Assembly (NCBI GenBank): GCA_018712905.1
Contig: DVGD01000085.1
Coordinates: forward strand, 1-5,292
Direction of reading: 5' to 3'
DNA length: 5,292 nt
From: Candidatus Avoscillospira stercoripullorum
Lineage (GTDB): Bacteria; Bacillota; Clostridia; Oscillospirales; Oscillospiraceae
Of this stretch, positions 1-5,113 are shown piece by piece. Position numbers and translations under genes: made by a program. The stretch's first letter is position 1. Every line of letters begins with the position of its first letter. The notes under the pieces are model-generated. The model was not told where the DNA came from and did not search any database. It saw only the letters and a list, made by a program, of their open reading frames with translations.

Positions 1-27
1 TCGCCCAATCTTTCGCCCCATCCGTGC

Positions 28-75
28 AGGGATAAAAGGGGGAAATACATACAGTATTCCCGCCCTTTTATCCCT
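28..75. repeat. Long imperfect palindrome (hairpin or terminator-like)
   Basis: AGGGATAAAAGGG at 28-40 is the exact reverse complement of CCCTTTTATCCCT at 63-75, giving a 13-bp perfect outer stem. Pairing continues inward after an unpaired G at 62: GG at 41-42 faces CC at 60-61, and AATAC at 44-48 faces GTATT at 54-58, with small bulges and a loop near ATACA (49-53). About 20 base pairs can form in total. The T-run lies inside the stem rather than after it on both strands, so this is not a textbook intrinsic terminator for nif3, although it could still stop transcription. A small mobile or REP-like repeat is the other main possibility. Confidence 0.75.
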
Positions 76-151
76 TTCGTATGAGGCAAAATCTTTGGCC
101 GAATGCGCTTGCCAAATTGTGCGGTGCTGCCCTAGTCAAAATTCTCCGAAT

Positions 152-181
152 ATTTTATCACAGATGCAGCAGCGAAATCAA
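152..181 (-). promoter_or_regulatory. Weak candidate sigma-A promoter after nif3
   Basis: Read on the minus strand, TTGATT (176-181) and TAAAAT (152-157) are separated by 18 bases. They match the sigma-A consensus at four of six and five of six positions. It lies just after the nif3 stop codon and would direct transcription through the palindrome and out of the window, possibly toward a gene not seen here. AT-rich intergenic DNA often gives such matches by chance, so this is only a candidate. Confidence 0.25.
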
Positions 182-187
182 CAGCAA

Positions 188-976
188 TCAGAAGAAATTC
201 GCGCAGTCGTGGTGATTTTCGGCACATTCCACGGGAAGCTCCGGGAAAGCGGCGCGCAATTTTGCCGCCAGCACCGCCACCACGGGGTTTTCGGTGGCGA
301 AGTGCCCGGCGTCGATGAGGTTGAGCCCCAGGAACTTCGCGTCCCAGAACTCGTTATACTTGACGTCGGCGGTGACGAAGGTGTCGCACCCGGCGTCCAG
401 GGCGGTGAACATCTCGTCGGCGCAGGCGCCGCCGCCCACGGCCACGCGGCGCACGGCCTTCCCGCTGTCCACGTACCGGAGTCCCTTGGCCTGGAGCCGG
501 GATTTGACCTGCTCCAAGAAGGCGGAAAGGGGCTGCTCCTCCACAAGGCCGCCCCGGAGAAGCCCCCAGGGGCGTCCCTGGCTGTCCTCGCCCATGGGCG
601 AGAGGACGCGGATGTCCGAAAGTCCCAGGGTTTCGGCCAGCACGTCGTTGACGCCGCCGGGGGCGCAGTCCAAATTGGTGTGGGCGTTGACGGCACAGAT
701 GCCGTGGCGCGCCAAGAAGAGGATGGAGCGCCCCACGTCGGTCTCGTCGGTGACGGACTTGGGGGCGTGGAAGATCAGGGGATGGTGGGTCACCAGCAGG
801 TCGGCGCCCTTCTGAGCCGCCTCGCGGCAGACGTTTTCAAAGGGATCGAGCGCCACGAGAATCTTATGTACCTCCTGCTTCCCGCTTCCGCACAGGAGCC
901 CCACATTGTCCCAGTCATATTTCATGGCGCGGGGGGCGATGGTCTCCAGAAAATCAACGATTTCTTGTACGTTCAT
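188..976 (-). CDS. Nif3/YqfO family dinuclear metal-centre protein
   Basis: This is a complete 262-residue member of the Nif3 (NIF3-like, YbgI/YqfO) family, which forms hexameric rings with two metal ions per subunit. Its physiological role is unsettled; a GTP cyclohydrolase 1 type 2 label is often transferred by homology and should not be over-read. Visible hallmarks are DNVGL (residues 23-27), the metal-ligand motif THHPLIF (63-69, His64 and His65), NAHTNLD (97-103, His99 and Asp103), and the C-terminal DAGHFATE (222-229, His225 and Glu229). The length fits the short form; the extra central domain found in the longer B. subtilis YqfO is absent. The start overlaps the 3' end of trmK by 23 bases, and AGGG at 983-986 lies six bases ahead of the ATG, so translation is probably coupled to trmK. 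Pairing with trmK is a common Bacillota arrangement. Family assignment is firm; function is not. Confidence 0.95.
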   Translation of the reverse strand: MNVQEIVDFLETIAPRAMKYDWDNVGLLCGSGKQEVHKILVALDPFENVCREAAQKGADLLVTHHPLIFHAPKSVTDETDVGRSILFLARHGICAVNAHTNLDCAPGGVNDVLAETLGLSDIRVLSPMGEDSQGRPWGLLRGGLVEEQPLSAFLEQVKSRLQAKGLRYVDSGKAVRRVAVGGGACADEMFTALDAGCDTFVTADVKYNEFWDAKFLGLNLIDAGHFATENPVVAVLAAKLRAAFPELPVECAENHHDCANFF

Positions 977-1658
977 ATGTTTCCCTCATTTCTTGCACCT
1001 CGTCCAAGGCGCGCTGGTAGTAGGTGAGCTTTTCTTCGTCGCCCCCGGCGCGGATGCCCGAGACGGTGCGCGCGAGCGCCGAAAGAACCCGCTCGAAGTA
1101 ATCCGGGAGCAGGGGATCGCCGCTGGTCAAAAGGGGCAGCGAGAGATATTGCTGTCCCGGGGACAGGGGCACCCCGCCGCCGAAGCGCACCACCATGGCA
1201 AAGTAGAGAAAGCCGCCGTCGCGCACCAAATGCTCGGTGACGATGGTAAATCCCGCCTGCCCCAGATAGCGCCGGAGGTCGTTGCCGGAGGTCTGGGGCT
1301 GGAGAATCAGGGTGTACTGGGGATCTTTGACCCAGGGGGCGGCCTCTAAAATGGCGGCGATGTTGTCCCCGCCCATGCCGGCGATGACGATGGTGTCCAC
1401 CTGGCCGGGAGACACGGCAGAAAGGCCGTCGGCCACAAAAAAGTCCATTTCGCCGTCGGCGCCCACCCGCCGGGCGTTCTCCCGGGCGTTCTCCAGGGGC
1501 TTTTCCCGGAGATCGGTGGCGATGACGTGCTTGACCCCACCGGTCTTGAGCAAATGGATGCCCAGATACCCGTGGTCACAGCCCACGTCGGCCACCCGGG
1601 CGCCGGGGGGCACCAGCGCGGCGCACAGCAGGAGCCGCTGAGAGATGGGAAGCTTCAT
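954..1658 (-). CDS. trmK: tRNA (adenine(22)-N(1))-methyltransferase TrmK
   Basis: This 234-residue protein matches the TrmK (YqfN) family, SAM-dependent enzymes that methylate N1 of adenine 22 in the D-loop region of certain tRNAs in the cytoplasm. It opens with MKLPISQRL, typical of the family. The Rossmann fold shows motif I as VADVGCDHGYLG (residues 22-33), an acidic residue at the end of strand 2 (Asp49 in ATDLR), ADG (76-78), and the family block IVIAGMGGDNI (90-100), followed by LILQPQ (117-122). A helical C-terminal part, ending in charged residues, fits the coiled-coil substrate-recognition domain. The frame stays open upstream to 1850, but that extension would translate a terminator and repeats. 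The ATG at 1658 has an ideal ribosome binding site, GGAGGTGA, two bases upstream when the following TT is counted as the spacer. The gene overlaps nif3 at its 3' end. No clear promoter lies between it and the terminator at 1681-1709. Confidence 0.95.
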   Translation of the reverse strand: MKLPISQRLLLCAALVPPGARVADVGCDHGYLGIHLLKTGGVKHVIATDLREKPLENARENARRVGADGEMDFFVADGLSAVSPGQVDTIVIAGMGGDNIAAILEAAPWVKDPQYTLILQPQTSGNDLRRYLGQAGFTIVTEHLVRDGGFLYFAMVVRFGGGVPLSPGQQYLSLPLLTSGDPLLPDYFERVLSALARTVSGIRAGGDEEKLTYYQRALDEVQEMRETYERTRNR

Positions 1659-1660
1659 GC

Positions 1661-1670
1661 AATCACCTCC
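1661..1670 (-). promoter_or_regulatory. Ribosome binding site of trmK
   Basis: The minus strand reads GGAGGTGATT here, an extended match to the anti-Shine-Dalgarno end of 16S rRNA, with its GGAGG core (1666-1670) seven bases before the ATG at 1658. It fixes the trmK start and excludes the long upstream in-frame extension. Its GGAGG core is also complementary to CCTCC in the descending arm of the terminator just upstream (1686-1690). Confidence 0.9.
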
Positions 1671-1680
1671 ACATGGATTC

Positions 1681-1709
1681 AAAAAGGAGGACGGCAGCCG
1701 TCCTCCTTT
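1681..1709 (-). terminator. Intrinsic terminator after the mrp transcription unit
   Basis: On the minus strand AAAGGAGGACGG (1709 to 1698) pairs with CCGTCCTCCTTT (1694 to 1683) around a three-base CTG loop, a perfect 12-bp stem followed by further T residues, so that the T-run is five bases long (1685-1681). The plus strand lacks an equivalent T-tract, so it should act on transcripts coming from mrp and the DUF1858 gene. Its end is only ten bases from the trmK ribosome binding site, which leaves no room for a promoter in between. It therefore ends the upstream unit, attenuates trmK-nif3, or both. Confidence 0.85.
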
Positions 1710-1720
1710 GCCCTGCGCTT

Positions 1721-1778
1721 GTAGGGGCGGATCTTCTATCCGCCCGACGGCACGGGCGGGGATAAACCCCGCCCCTAC
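1721..1778. repeat. Palindromic intergenic repeat, copy A
   Basis: This 58-bp element has perfect 10-bp terminal inverted repeats: GTAGGGGCGG (1721-1730) and CCGCCCCTAC (1769-1778). Inside are two hairpins: GGGCGGAT / ATCCGCCC (1725-1732 and 1738-1745, 5-base loop) and GGGCGGGG / CCCCGCCC (1754-1761 and 1767-1774, 5-base loop). It shares GTAGGGG/CCCCTAC ends with the three other copies in the window, and the central CGGCACGGG (1748-1756) with copy B. It lies in tandem with copy B, separated by 21 bases. No coding potential is evident. It resembles a small REP-like or MITE-like element. Confidence 0.85.
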
Positions 1779-1799
1779 GAAAAATTTCGCAGGCGTGTC

Positions 1800-1875
1800 G
1801 TAGGGGCGGCCGCGATTCCGCAAAAGCCTGCCAAAGCCGCTTCGCGGCACGGGTCGATCGGAGATCGACCCCTAC
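1800..1875. repeat. Palindromic intergenic repeat, copy B
   Basis: This 76-bp element is bounded by GTAGGGG (1800-1806) and CCCCTAC (1869-1875). It contains a perfect 9-bp hairpin, GGGTCGATC / GATCGACCC (1851-1859 and 1863-1871, loop GGA), which is the same hairpin as in copies C and D but in the opposite orientation. It also has a short GCCGC / GCGGC stem (1836-1848) and the CGGCACGGG segment (1845-1853) shared with copy A. The left part (1807-1835) is not clearly palindromic, so this copy may be degenerate or composite. It starts 13 bases after the DUF1858 gene stop codon. Confidence 0.8.
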
Positions 1876-1888
1876 GAGTTTACCCGAT

Positions 1889-2122
1889 TCAGGGCTCCTT
1901 AACTTCCTTCGCGGCAGCCTCGGTGGCCTCGATGAAGCGGTTGACCTGGGCGAGGAAGGCGTCGCAATCCACGCCGTGCACCATGCAGGCTTCCTCCACG
2001 GTTTCCCCGCGGGAGGAGGGGCAGCCCAGGCAGTGCATGCCGATGGCCATGAAGAGGGGAGCGGTCTGGGGGGCGATGTCCAGCACATCGCCGATGATGG
2101 TCTGCTTTTCGATCTTTGCCAT
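1889..2122 (-). CDS. Small DUF1858-type CxxC protein
   Basis: This 77-residue protein resembles the DUF1858 domain, also described as the hybrid-cluster-protein-associated redox disulfide domain. Characteristic features are TIIGDVLDIAPQTAPLF near the N-terminus (residues 8-24), GMHCLGCP (28-35, Cys31 and Cys34), and SRGETVEEAC (37-46). Further cysteines are at 46 and 53. The CxxC pair could be a redox disulfide or bind metal; the domain's biochemical role is not established to my knowledge. An ATG 15 bases upstream (2137) gives five extra residues (MENVI), but it lacks a ribosome binding site, whereas GGAG at about 2132-2135 sits nine bases before the chosen ATG. The gene begins 43 bases after the mrp stop codon with no promoter or terminator between, so the two are probably co-transcribed and may work together in iron-sulfur or redox chemistry. 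That link is inference. Confidence 0.85.
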   Translation of the reverse strand: MAKIEKQTIIGDVLDIAPQTAPLFMAIGMHCLGCPSSRGETVEEACMVHGVDCDAFLAQVNRFIEATEAAAKEVKEP

Positions 2123-2165
2123 AATTACATTCTCCATTCTATTGGTAGATGACAGGTTTGCCGGC

Positions 2166-2987
2166 TCACAGCCGGGAGAGAAGGGTGGCCGCGGCGGCCA
2201 CGGGCTCGAGGTTCACCTCGGCCATCTTGCCCGCGTCGAAGAGCTTGGCTGTCTCGGGATCGATGGGCAGCCGCGCCAGCACGGGGATGGAGTAGGAGAG
2301 GGCAACCTCATCGAGCTTGCTCTCGCCGAAGATCTTGTGGGTCTTGCCGCAGTCGGGGCAGCGGAAGTAGCTGTAGTTCTCCACAAAGCCATAGATGGGC
2401 ACATTCATCATCCGCGCCATCTTCACGGCCTTGCCCACGATCATCTGCACCAGATCCTGGGGCGAGGTGACCACCAGAATGCCGTCGATGGGCAGGCTCT
2501 GGAACACGGTCAGCGCCACGTCGCCGGTGCCGGGGGGCATGTCCACGAACAGATAGTCCACATCGCCCCAGCAAACGTCCGTCCAGAACTGCTTCACGGC
2601 GCCGGCCAGGATGGGGCCGCGCCAGAGAACGGGATCAGTCTCGTCGGGGAGAAGGAGGTTGATGGACATGATCTGGATGCCCTCGGGGGTGACGGCGGGG
2701 ATCATGCCGCCCTCGCCAGCCTGGATGGGCTCGTGGAGGCCGAAGGCCTTGGGAATGGAGGGGCCTGTGATATCGGCGTCCAGAATGGCGGCCTTCTTGC
2801 CAAGTTTCTCCATGGCCACGGCCAGCATGGATGTGACGGTGCTCTTGCCCACGCCGCCCTTGCCGCTGACCACGGCGATGACCTTCTTCACATGGGAATT
2901 GGGGTTGGCCTCAGCCAGAAGACTCTCCTGCTTGCGGTCAGCGCAGCTTTCGCCGCAGCTTGCGCAATTGCCGGAACAATCACTCAT
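2166..2987 (-). CDS. Mrp/NBP35 family iron-sulfur carrier ATPase
   Basis: This 273-residue cytoplasmic P-loop ATPase belongs to the Mrp/NBP35/ApbC family, which binds and transfers iron-sulfur clusters. A cysteine-rich N-terminus (Cys4, Cys8, Cys11, Cys15) resembles the ferredoxin-like N-terminal cluster site of NBP35-type members. The deviant Walker A, SGKGGVGKST (41-50), carries the signature first lysine (Lys43) and catalytic-site Lys48. DADITGPSIP (70-79) is the switch I region and VDMPPGTGD (148-156) is the Walker B/switch II block typical of the family. CPDC (210-213) is the conserved pair that holds the bridging cluster at the dimer interface. All key residues are present. AAAAGGAGAT (2997-3006) precedes the ATG by nine bases, and a near-consensus promoter lies just upstream (3023-3051). 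It is the first gene of a unit with the DUF1858 gene. The family is certain; which apo-proteins it serves cannot be read here. Confidence 0.95.
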   Translation of the reverse strand: MSDCSGNCASCGESCADRKQESLLAEANPNSHVKKVIAVVSGKGGVGKSTVTSMLAVAMEKLGKKAAILDADITGPSIPKAFGLHEPIQAGEGGMIPAVTPEGIQIMSINLLLPDETDPVLWRGPILAGAVKQFWTDVCWGDVDYLFVDMPPGTGDVALTVFQSLPIDGILVVTSPQDLVQMIVGKAVKMARMMNVPIYGFVENYSYFRCPDCGKTHKIFGESKLDEVALSYSIPVLARLPIDPETAKLFDAGKMAEVNLEPVAAAATLLSRL

Positions 2988-3022
2988 GGGAAAGAAATCT
3001 CCTTTTTCGTGTATTTTTCTCT

Positions 3023-3051
3023 ATTTTATGCCGGGAGCGCCAGCTTGTCAA
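3023..3051 (-). promoter_or_regulatory. Sigma-A promoter for mrp and the DUF1858 gene
   Basis: On the minus strand a perfect -35 box TTGACA (3046-3051) is followed after exactly 17 bases by TAAAAT (3023-3028), a five-of-six match to the -10 consensus. Transcription would start near 3016, giving a leader of roughly 30 bases that contains the mrp ribosome binding site (2997-3006). It lies between the stop codon of the ABC-F gene (3061) and mrp, so mrp has its own housekeeping promoter. I see no operator-like repeat over it. Confidence 0.85.
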
Positions 3052-3060
3052 CGGGAAAAA

Positions 3061-4947
3061 CTAGCTTTCCAGCTCCAGGGAAAGGGCTTCCCACTGCTCC
3101 ATCAGCGCCTCCAGCGCGGCTTCAGCTTCGGCCTTTTCCGCCAGAAGCTTCGTAAGCGCCTGGTAGTCGGCGGCGGCCGCCTCGATCTGGGGATCGTAGG
3201 AGGCCACCAGCGCCTCCTGCTTTTCCACCTCTCGCTCGACGGCGCGCAGTTTTTTCTCCAGCGCCTTGTCGCCGCCCTTGGCCTTGGGCTTTTCCTTCTT
3301 TTCCTTTTCCGCCTTCACCGGCGCGGCCTTGGGCTTTTCGGCCTCGTGCGCCAGGATGGAGCGGTATTTTTCATAGCCGCAGCGGTAGTCCCGGATGGCG
3401 CCGTCCTCCAAAACCCAGATGCGGGTGGCGAAGCGGTCGACGAAGTAGCGGTCGTGGGACACGAAGAGCAGTGCGCCCTCATAGTCTTCCACCGCCGCCT
3501 CGATCCATTCCCTGGAGGCGATGTCCAGGTGGTTGGTGGGCTCGTCGAGGATAAGAAGATTGATTTTCTCGTCCATGAGCATGCACAGCCGCAAACGGCT
3601 CTGCTCGCCGCCGGAAAGAGTGGCGACAGTTTTGAATACCTCGTCGCCCTGGAATAAGAAGGCGCCCAGCCGATCCCGCGCCGCCTGGGGCGTGCAGTTT
3701 TTCTCATAGAGCATGGTGTCGTAGAGGGTGCGCTCGGGGCGGGCGAAGTGGATGATCTGGGGCAGATAGGCCGTCTTCACCGTGGGGCCGAATTTGATTT
3801 TTCCGTGGTCGGCCGTCATTTCCCCCAGCAGGATCTTCAAAAAGGTGGATTTTCCCGTGCCGTTGTCGCCCAAAAGGGCGATGCGCTCGCCGCCCTTGAC
3901 CTCCAAGTCCACGTGGTCGAAGAGCACCTTGTCTCCAAAGGATTTGCCCAGGTCGTGGACGGTGAAGAGCTCGTCGCCCAGGAAGTCCTTTTCCGAGAAG
4001 CGGAGCTTGAACTTTTTCTCCTCCACGGGGCGCTCAGTCTTTTCGATGCGCTCCATGCGGTGCTGAATGGACATGGCGCGGCGGTAGAGGGTGCGGTTGT
4101 TGATGCCCCAGCCCTTCATCCGCTCCACGGTGTAGCCCAGCTGCTTGAGCTTGGCCTGCTCCTGCTCATATTGCTTCATCTGCAGGTCAAACCGTGCCTG
4201 CTTTTCGATCACATAGGCCGAGTAGTTGCCGGTGTAGAACTCCGCCTTGCCGCCCCGCAGCTCCACAATCCGCTGGACGATGCGGTCTAGGAAGTAGCGG
4301 TCGTGGGAGATGGTGAGCACCGTGCCCTTGAATTTTAAAATGTATTCCTCCAACCACTCCACGCTCTTCATGTCCAGGTGGTTGGTGGGCTCGTCCAGAA
4401 GGAGGATGTCGGTCTTCTCCAGGAGGAGCCGAGCCAGGTTGACCCGGGTCTTCTCGCCGCCGGAGAGCATGGAGAACTGCCGCTGGCGCATGTCCGGCGG
4501 GATGTTGAGGCCGTTGACCACCTTTTGAAGATCCACCTCCATCTCGTAGCCGCCGCCGGTGGTGAAGCGATCCATTAAGGTATCGTACTGGGTGAGGATC
4601 TCGCGGCCCGGCTGCGTGCCCATCTGCTGCTCCAACTGGGCGAGCTGGGTTTTGAGCTTTTCCAGCCCGGCGAAGGCTGTGCGCAGCACGTCCTCCACGG
4701 AATAGTCCGCCGGGTAGTTGGGAATCTGGGAGATGAGCCCCACCTTTTTCCCGGGGGCGAAGGTCACCTCGCCGGAATCGAAGCCGATTTCCCCGGTGAG
4801 AATGCGAAAGAGGGTGGTCTTTCCGGCGCCGTTGCGCCCCATGATGCCCACCCGTTCTCCGGCCTGGACGTCGAAGCTCAGGCCGTCGAGTATATTTTCC
4901 TCTGTGTCAAAGGACTTGACCAGGTCTTTTACAATTAAATCGATCAT
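3061..4947 (-). CDS. ABC-F family ATP-binding protein
   Basis: This 628-residue protein has two tandem ATP-binding cassettes and no membrane segments, the layout of ABC-F proteins, which act at the ribosome in translation control or, in some members, antibiotic resistance. Cassette 1 has Walker A GRNGAGKTT (37-45), signature LSGGE (161-165), Walker B LLLDEPTNHLD (182-192) and ISHDRYF (213-219). Cassette 2 has GDNGTGKST (360-368), LSGGE (444-448), LILDEPTNHLD (465-475) and VSHDRYF (496-502). All catalytic residues are intact. The charged helical stretch between them (about 240-310) is the interdomain linker that contacts P-site tRNA in characterised members. A Lys/Ala/Pro/Glu-rich hinge (about 535-560) leads into a C-terminal coiled coil (about 561-627), as in YdiF/Uup-like proteins. 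The frame is open to 5103, but the extra 52 residues are translated repeats. The ATG at 4947 is preceded by GGGAGG (4952-4957). No clear promoter or terminator is seen. Whether it is housekeeping or resistance-related cannot be told; the setting favours housekeeping. Confidence 0.95.
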   Translation of the reverse strand: MIDLIVKDLVKSFDTEENILDGLSFDVQAGERVGIMGRNGAGKTTLFRILTGEIGFDSGEVTFAPGKKVGLISQIPNYPADYSVEDVLRTAFAGLEKLKTQLAQLEQQMGTQPGREILTQYDTLMDRFTTGGGYEMEVDLQKVVNGLNIPPDMRQRQFSMLSGGEKTRVNLARLLLEKTDILLLDEPTNHLDMKSVEWLEEYILKFKGTVLTISHDRYFLDRIVQRIVELRGGKAEFYTGNYSAYVIEKQARFDLQMKQYEQEQAKLKQLGYTVERMKGWGINNRTLYRRAMSIQHRMERIEKTERPVEEKKFKLRFSEKDFLGDELFTVHDLGKSFGDKVLFDHVDLEVKGGERIALLGDNGTGKSTFLKILLGEMTADHGKIKFGPTVKTAYLPQIIHFARPERTLYDTMLYEKNCTPQAARDRLGAFLFQGDEVFKTVATLSGGEQSRLRLCMLMDEKINLLILDEPTNHLDIASREWIEAAVEDYEGALLFVSHDRYFVDRFATRIWVLEDGAIRDYRCGYEKYRSILAHEAEKPKAAPVKAEKEKKEKPKAKGGDKALEKKLRAVEREVEKQEALVASYDPQIEAAAADYQALTKLLAEKAEAEAALEALMEQWEALSLELES

Positions 4948-4977
4948 GGTTCCTCCCTTGGGGATATCACACGCCCT

Positions 4978-5030
4978 GTAGGGGTCGATCTCCGATCGAC
5001 CCGCGGGCGGATGAGGACATCCGCCCCTAC
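4978..5030. repeat. Palindromic intergenic repeat, copy C
   Basis: This 53-bp element is bounded by GTAGGGG (4978-4984) and CCCCTAC (5024-5030). It contains two perfect hairpins: GGGTCGATC / GATCGACCC (4982-4990 and 4994-5002, loop TCC) and GGGCGGATG / CATCCGCCC (5005-5013 and 5018-5026, loop AGGA). Thirty bases (4977-5006) are identical to the start of copy D (5058-5087), and 25 bases match copy B in reverse. It sits 20 bases upstream of the ABC-F ribosome binding site and would be in that gene's leader if transcription comes from rnmV. Confidence 0.85.
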
Positions 5031-5058
5031 TGGTGCTGTGGAAATTTGCGCATGCCTT

Positions 5059-5113
5059 GTAGGGGTCGATCTCCGATCGACCCGCGGCGGCGGGTGGGGA
5101 CATCTGCCCCTAC
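5059..5113. repeat. Palindromic intergenic repeat, copy D, overlapping the rnmV stop
   Basis: This 55-bp element is bounded by GTAGGGG (5059-5065) and CCCCTAC (5107-5113). It is in direct tandem with copy C, 28 bases apart. The first hairpin (5063-5071 with 5075-5083, loop TCC) is perfect and identical to that of copy C. The second (about 5091-5110) is degenerate, because its left arm GGGTGGGG no longer matches the right arm CATCTGCCC. Its right end overlaps the coding strand of rnmV: the CTA at 5110-5112 is the TAG stop codon of that gene. Confidence 0.8.

Larger units (their letters stand above)
1..187. other. Intergenic region downstream of nif3, no supported gene
   Basis: This stretch follows the nif3 stop codon and runs to the window edge. 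It is more AT-rich than the genes around it. I see no open frame with a ribosome binding site. It contains the long palindrome at 28-75, a smaller inverted repeat (TTTGGC at 94-99 with GCCAAA at 111-116, 11-base loop, weakly extendable outward to 86-122), and a possible minus-strand promoter at 152-181. The density of structure suggests either a terminator region or a repeated intergenic element, but neither can be decided from one copy. Confidence 0.6.

Noticed and set aside
1..21. Possible start of another minus-strand gene (ATG at 21)
   Set aside because: There are only seven codons in the window, with no ribosome binding site; the sequence is also partly repetitive (GGGCGA twice).
95..1027. 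310-codon open frame on the plus strand
   Set aside because: It is antisense to nif3 and the trmK end. The minus-strand frames carry clear family motifs, and the plus frame shows no recognisable domain. Long antisense frames are expected in GC-rich genes.
1659..1850. In-frame N-terminal extension of TrmK
   Set aside because: The extra residues would be encoded by the terminator and repeat copy A. The ATG at 1658 has an ideal ribosome binding site and the family's usual N-terminus.
1721..1875. CRISPR-like array from the tandem repeats
   Set aside because: There are only two copies per locus, they differ in sequence and length, and there are no cas genes. They are palindromic elements, not direct repeats with unique spacers.
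1923..3155. 410-codon open frame on the plus strand, rich in His, Gly and Val
   Set aside because: It is the antisense shadow of the DUF1858 and mrp genes and runs on into the end of the ABC-F gene. It spans the intergenic promoter and has no domain of its own.
2611..3657. 348-codon open frame on the plus strand
   Set aside because: It is antisense to mrp and the ABC-F gene, both of which have intact catalytic motifs, and has no ribosome binding site or recognisable product.
3443..4400. Direct DNA similarity within the ABC-F gene (around 3525-3550 and 4373-4400, and around 3443 and 4290)
   Set aside because: These are the conserved Walker B and His-switch segments of the two homologous ATP-binding cassettes, not a separate repeat.
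4958..5058. Possible promoter for the ABC-F gene (GATAT near 4963-4967)
   Set aside because: No -35-like hexamer lies at a suitable distance; the region is filled by GC-rich hairpins.
4948..5103. In-frame 52-residue N-terminal extension of the ABC-F protein
   Set aside because: It contains a duplicated peptide (GRSEIDPY) that is simply translated repeat DNA. The ATG at 4947 has GGGAGG upstream and starts at the expected cassette boundary.
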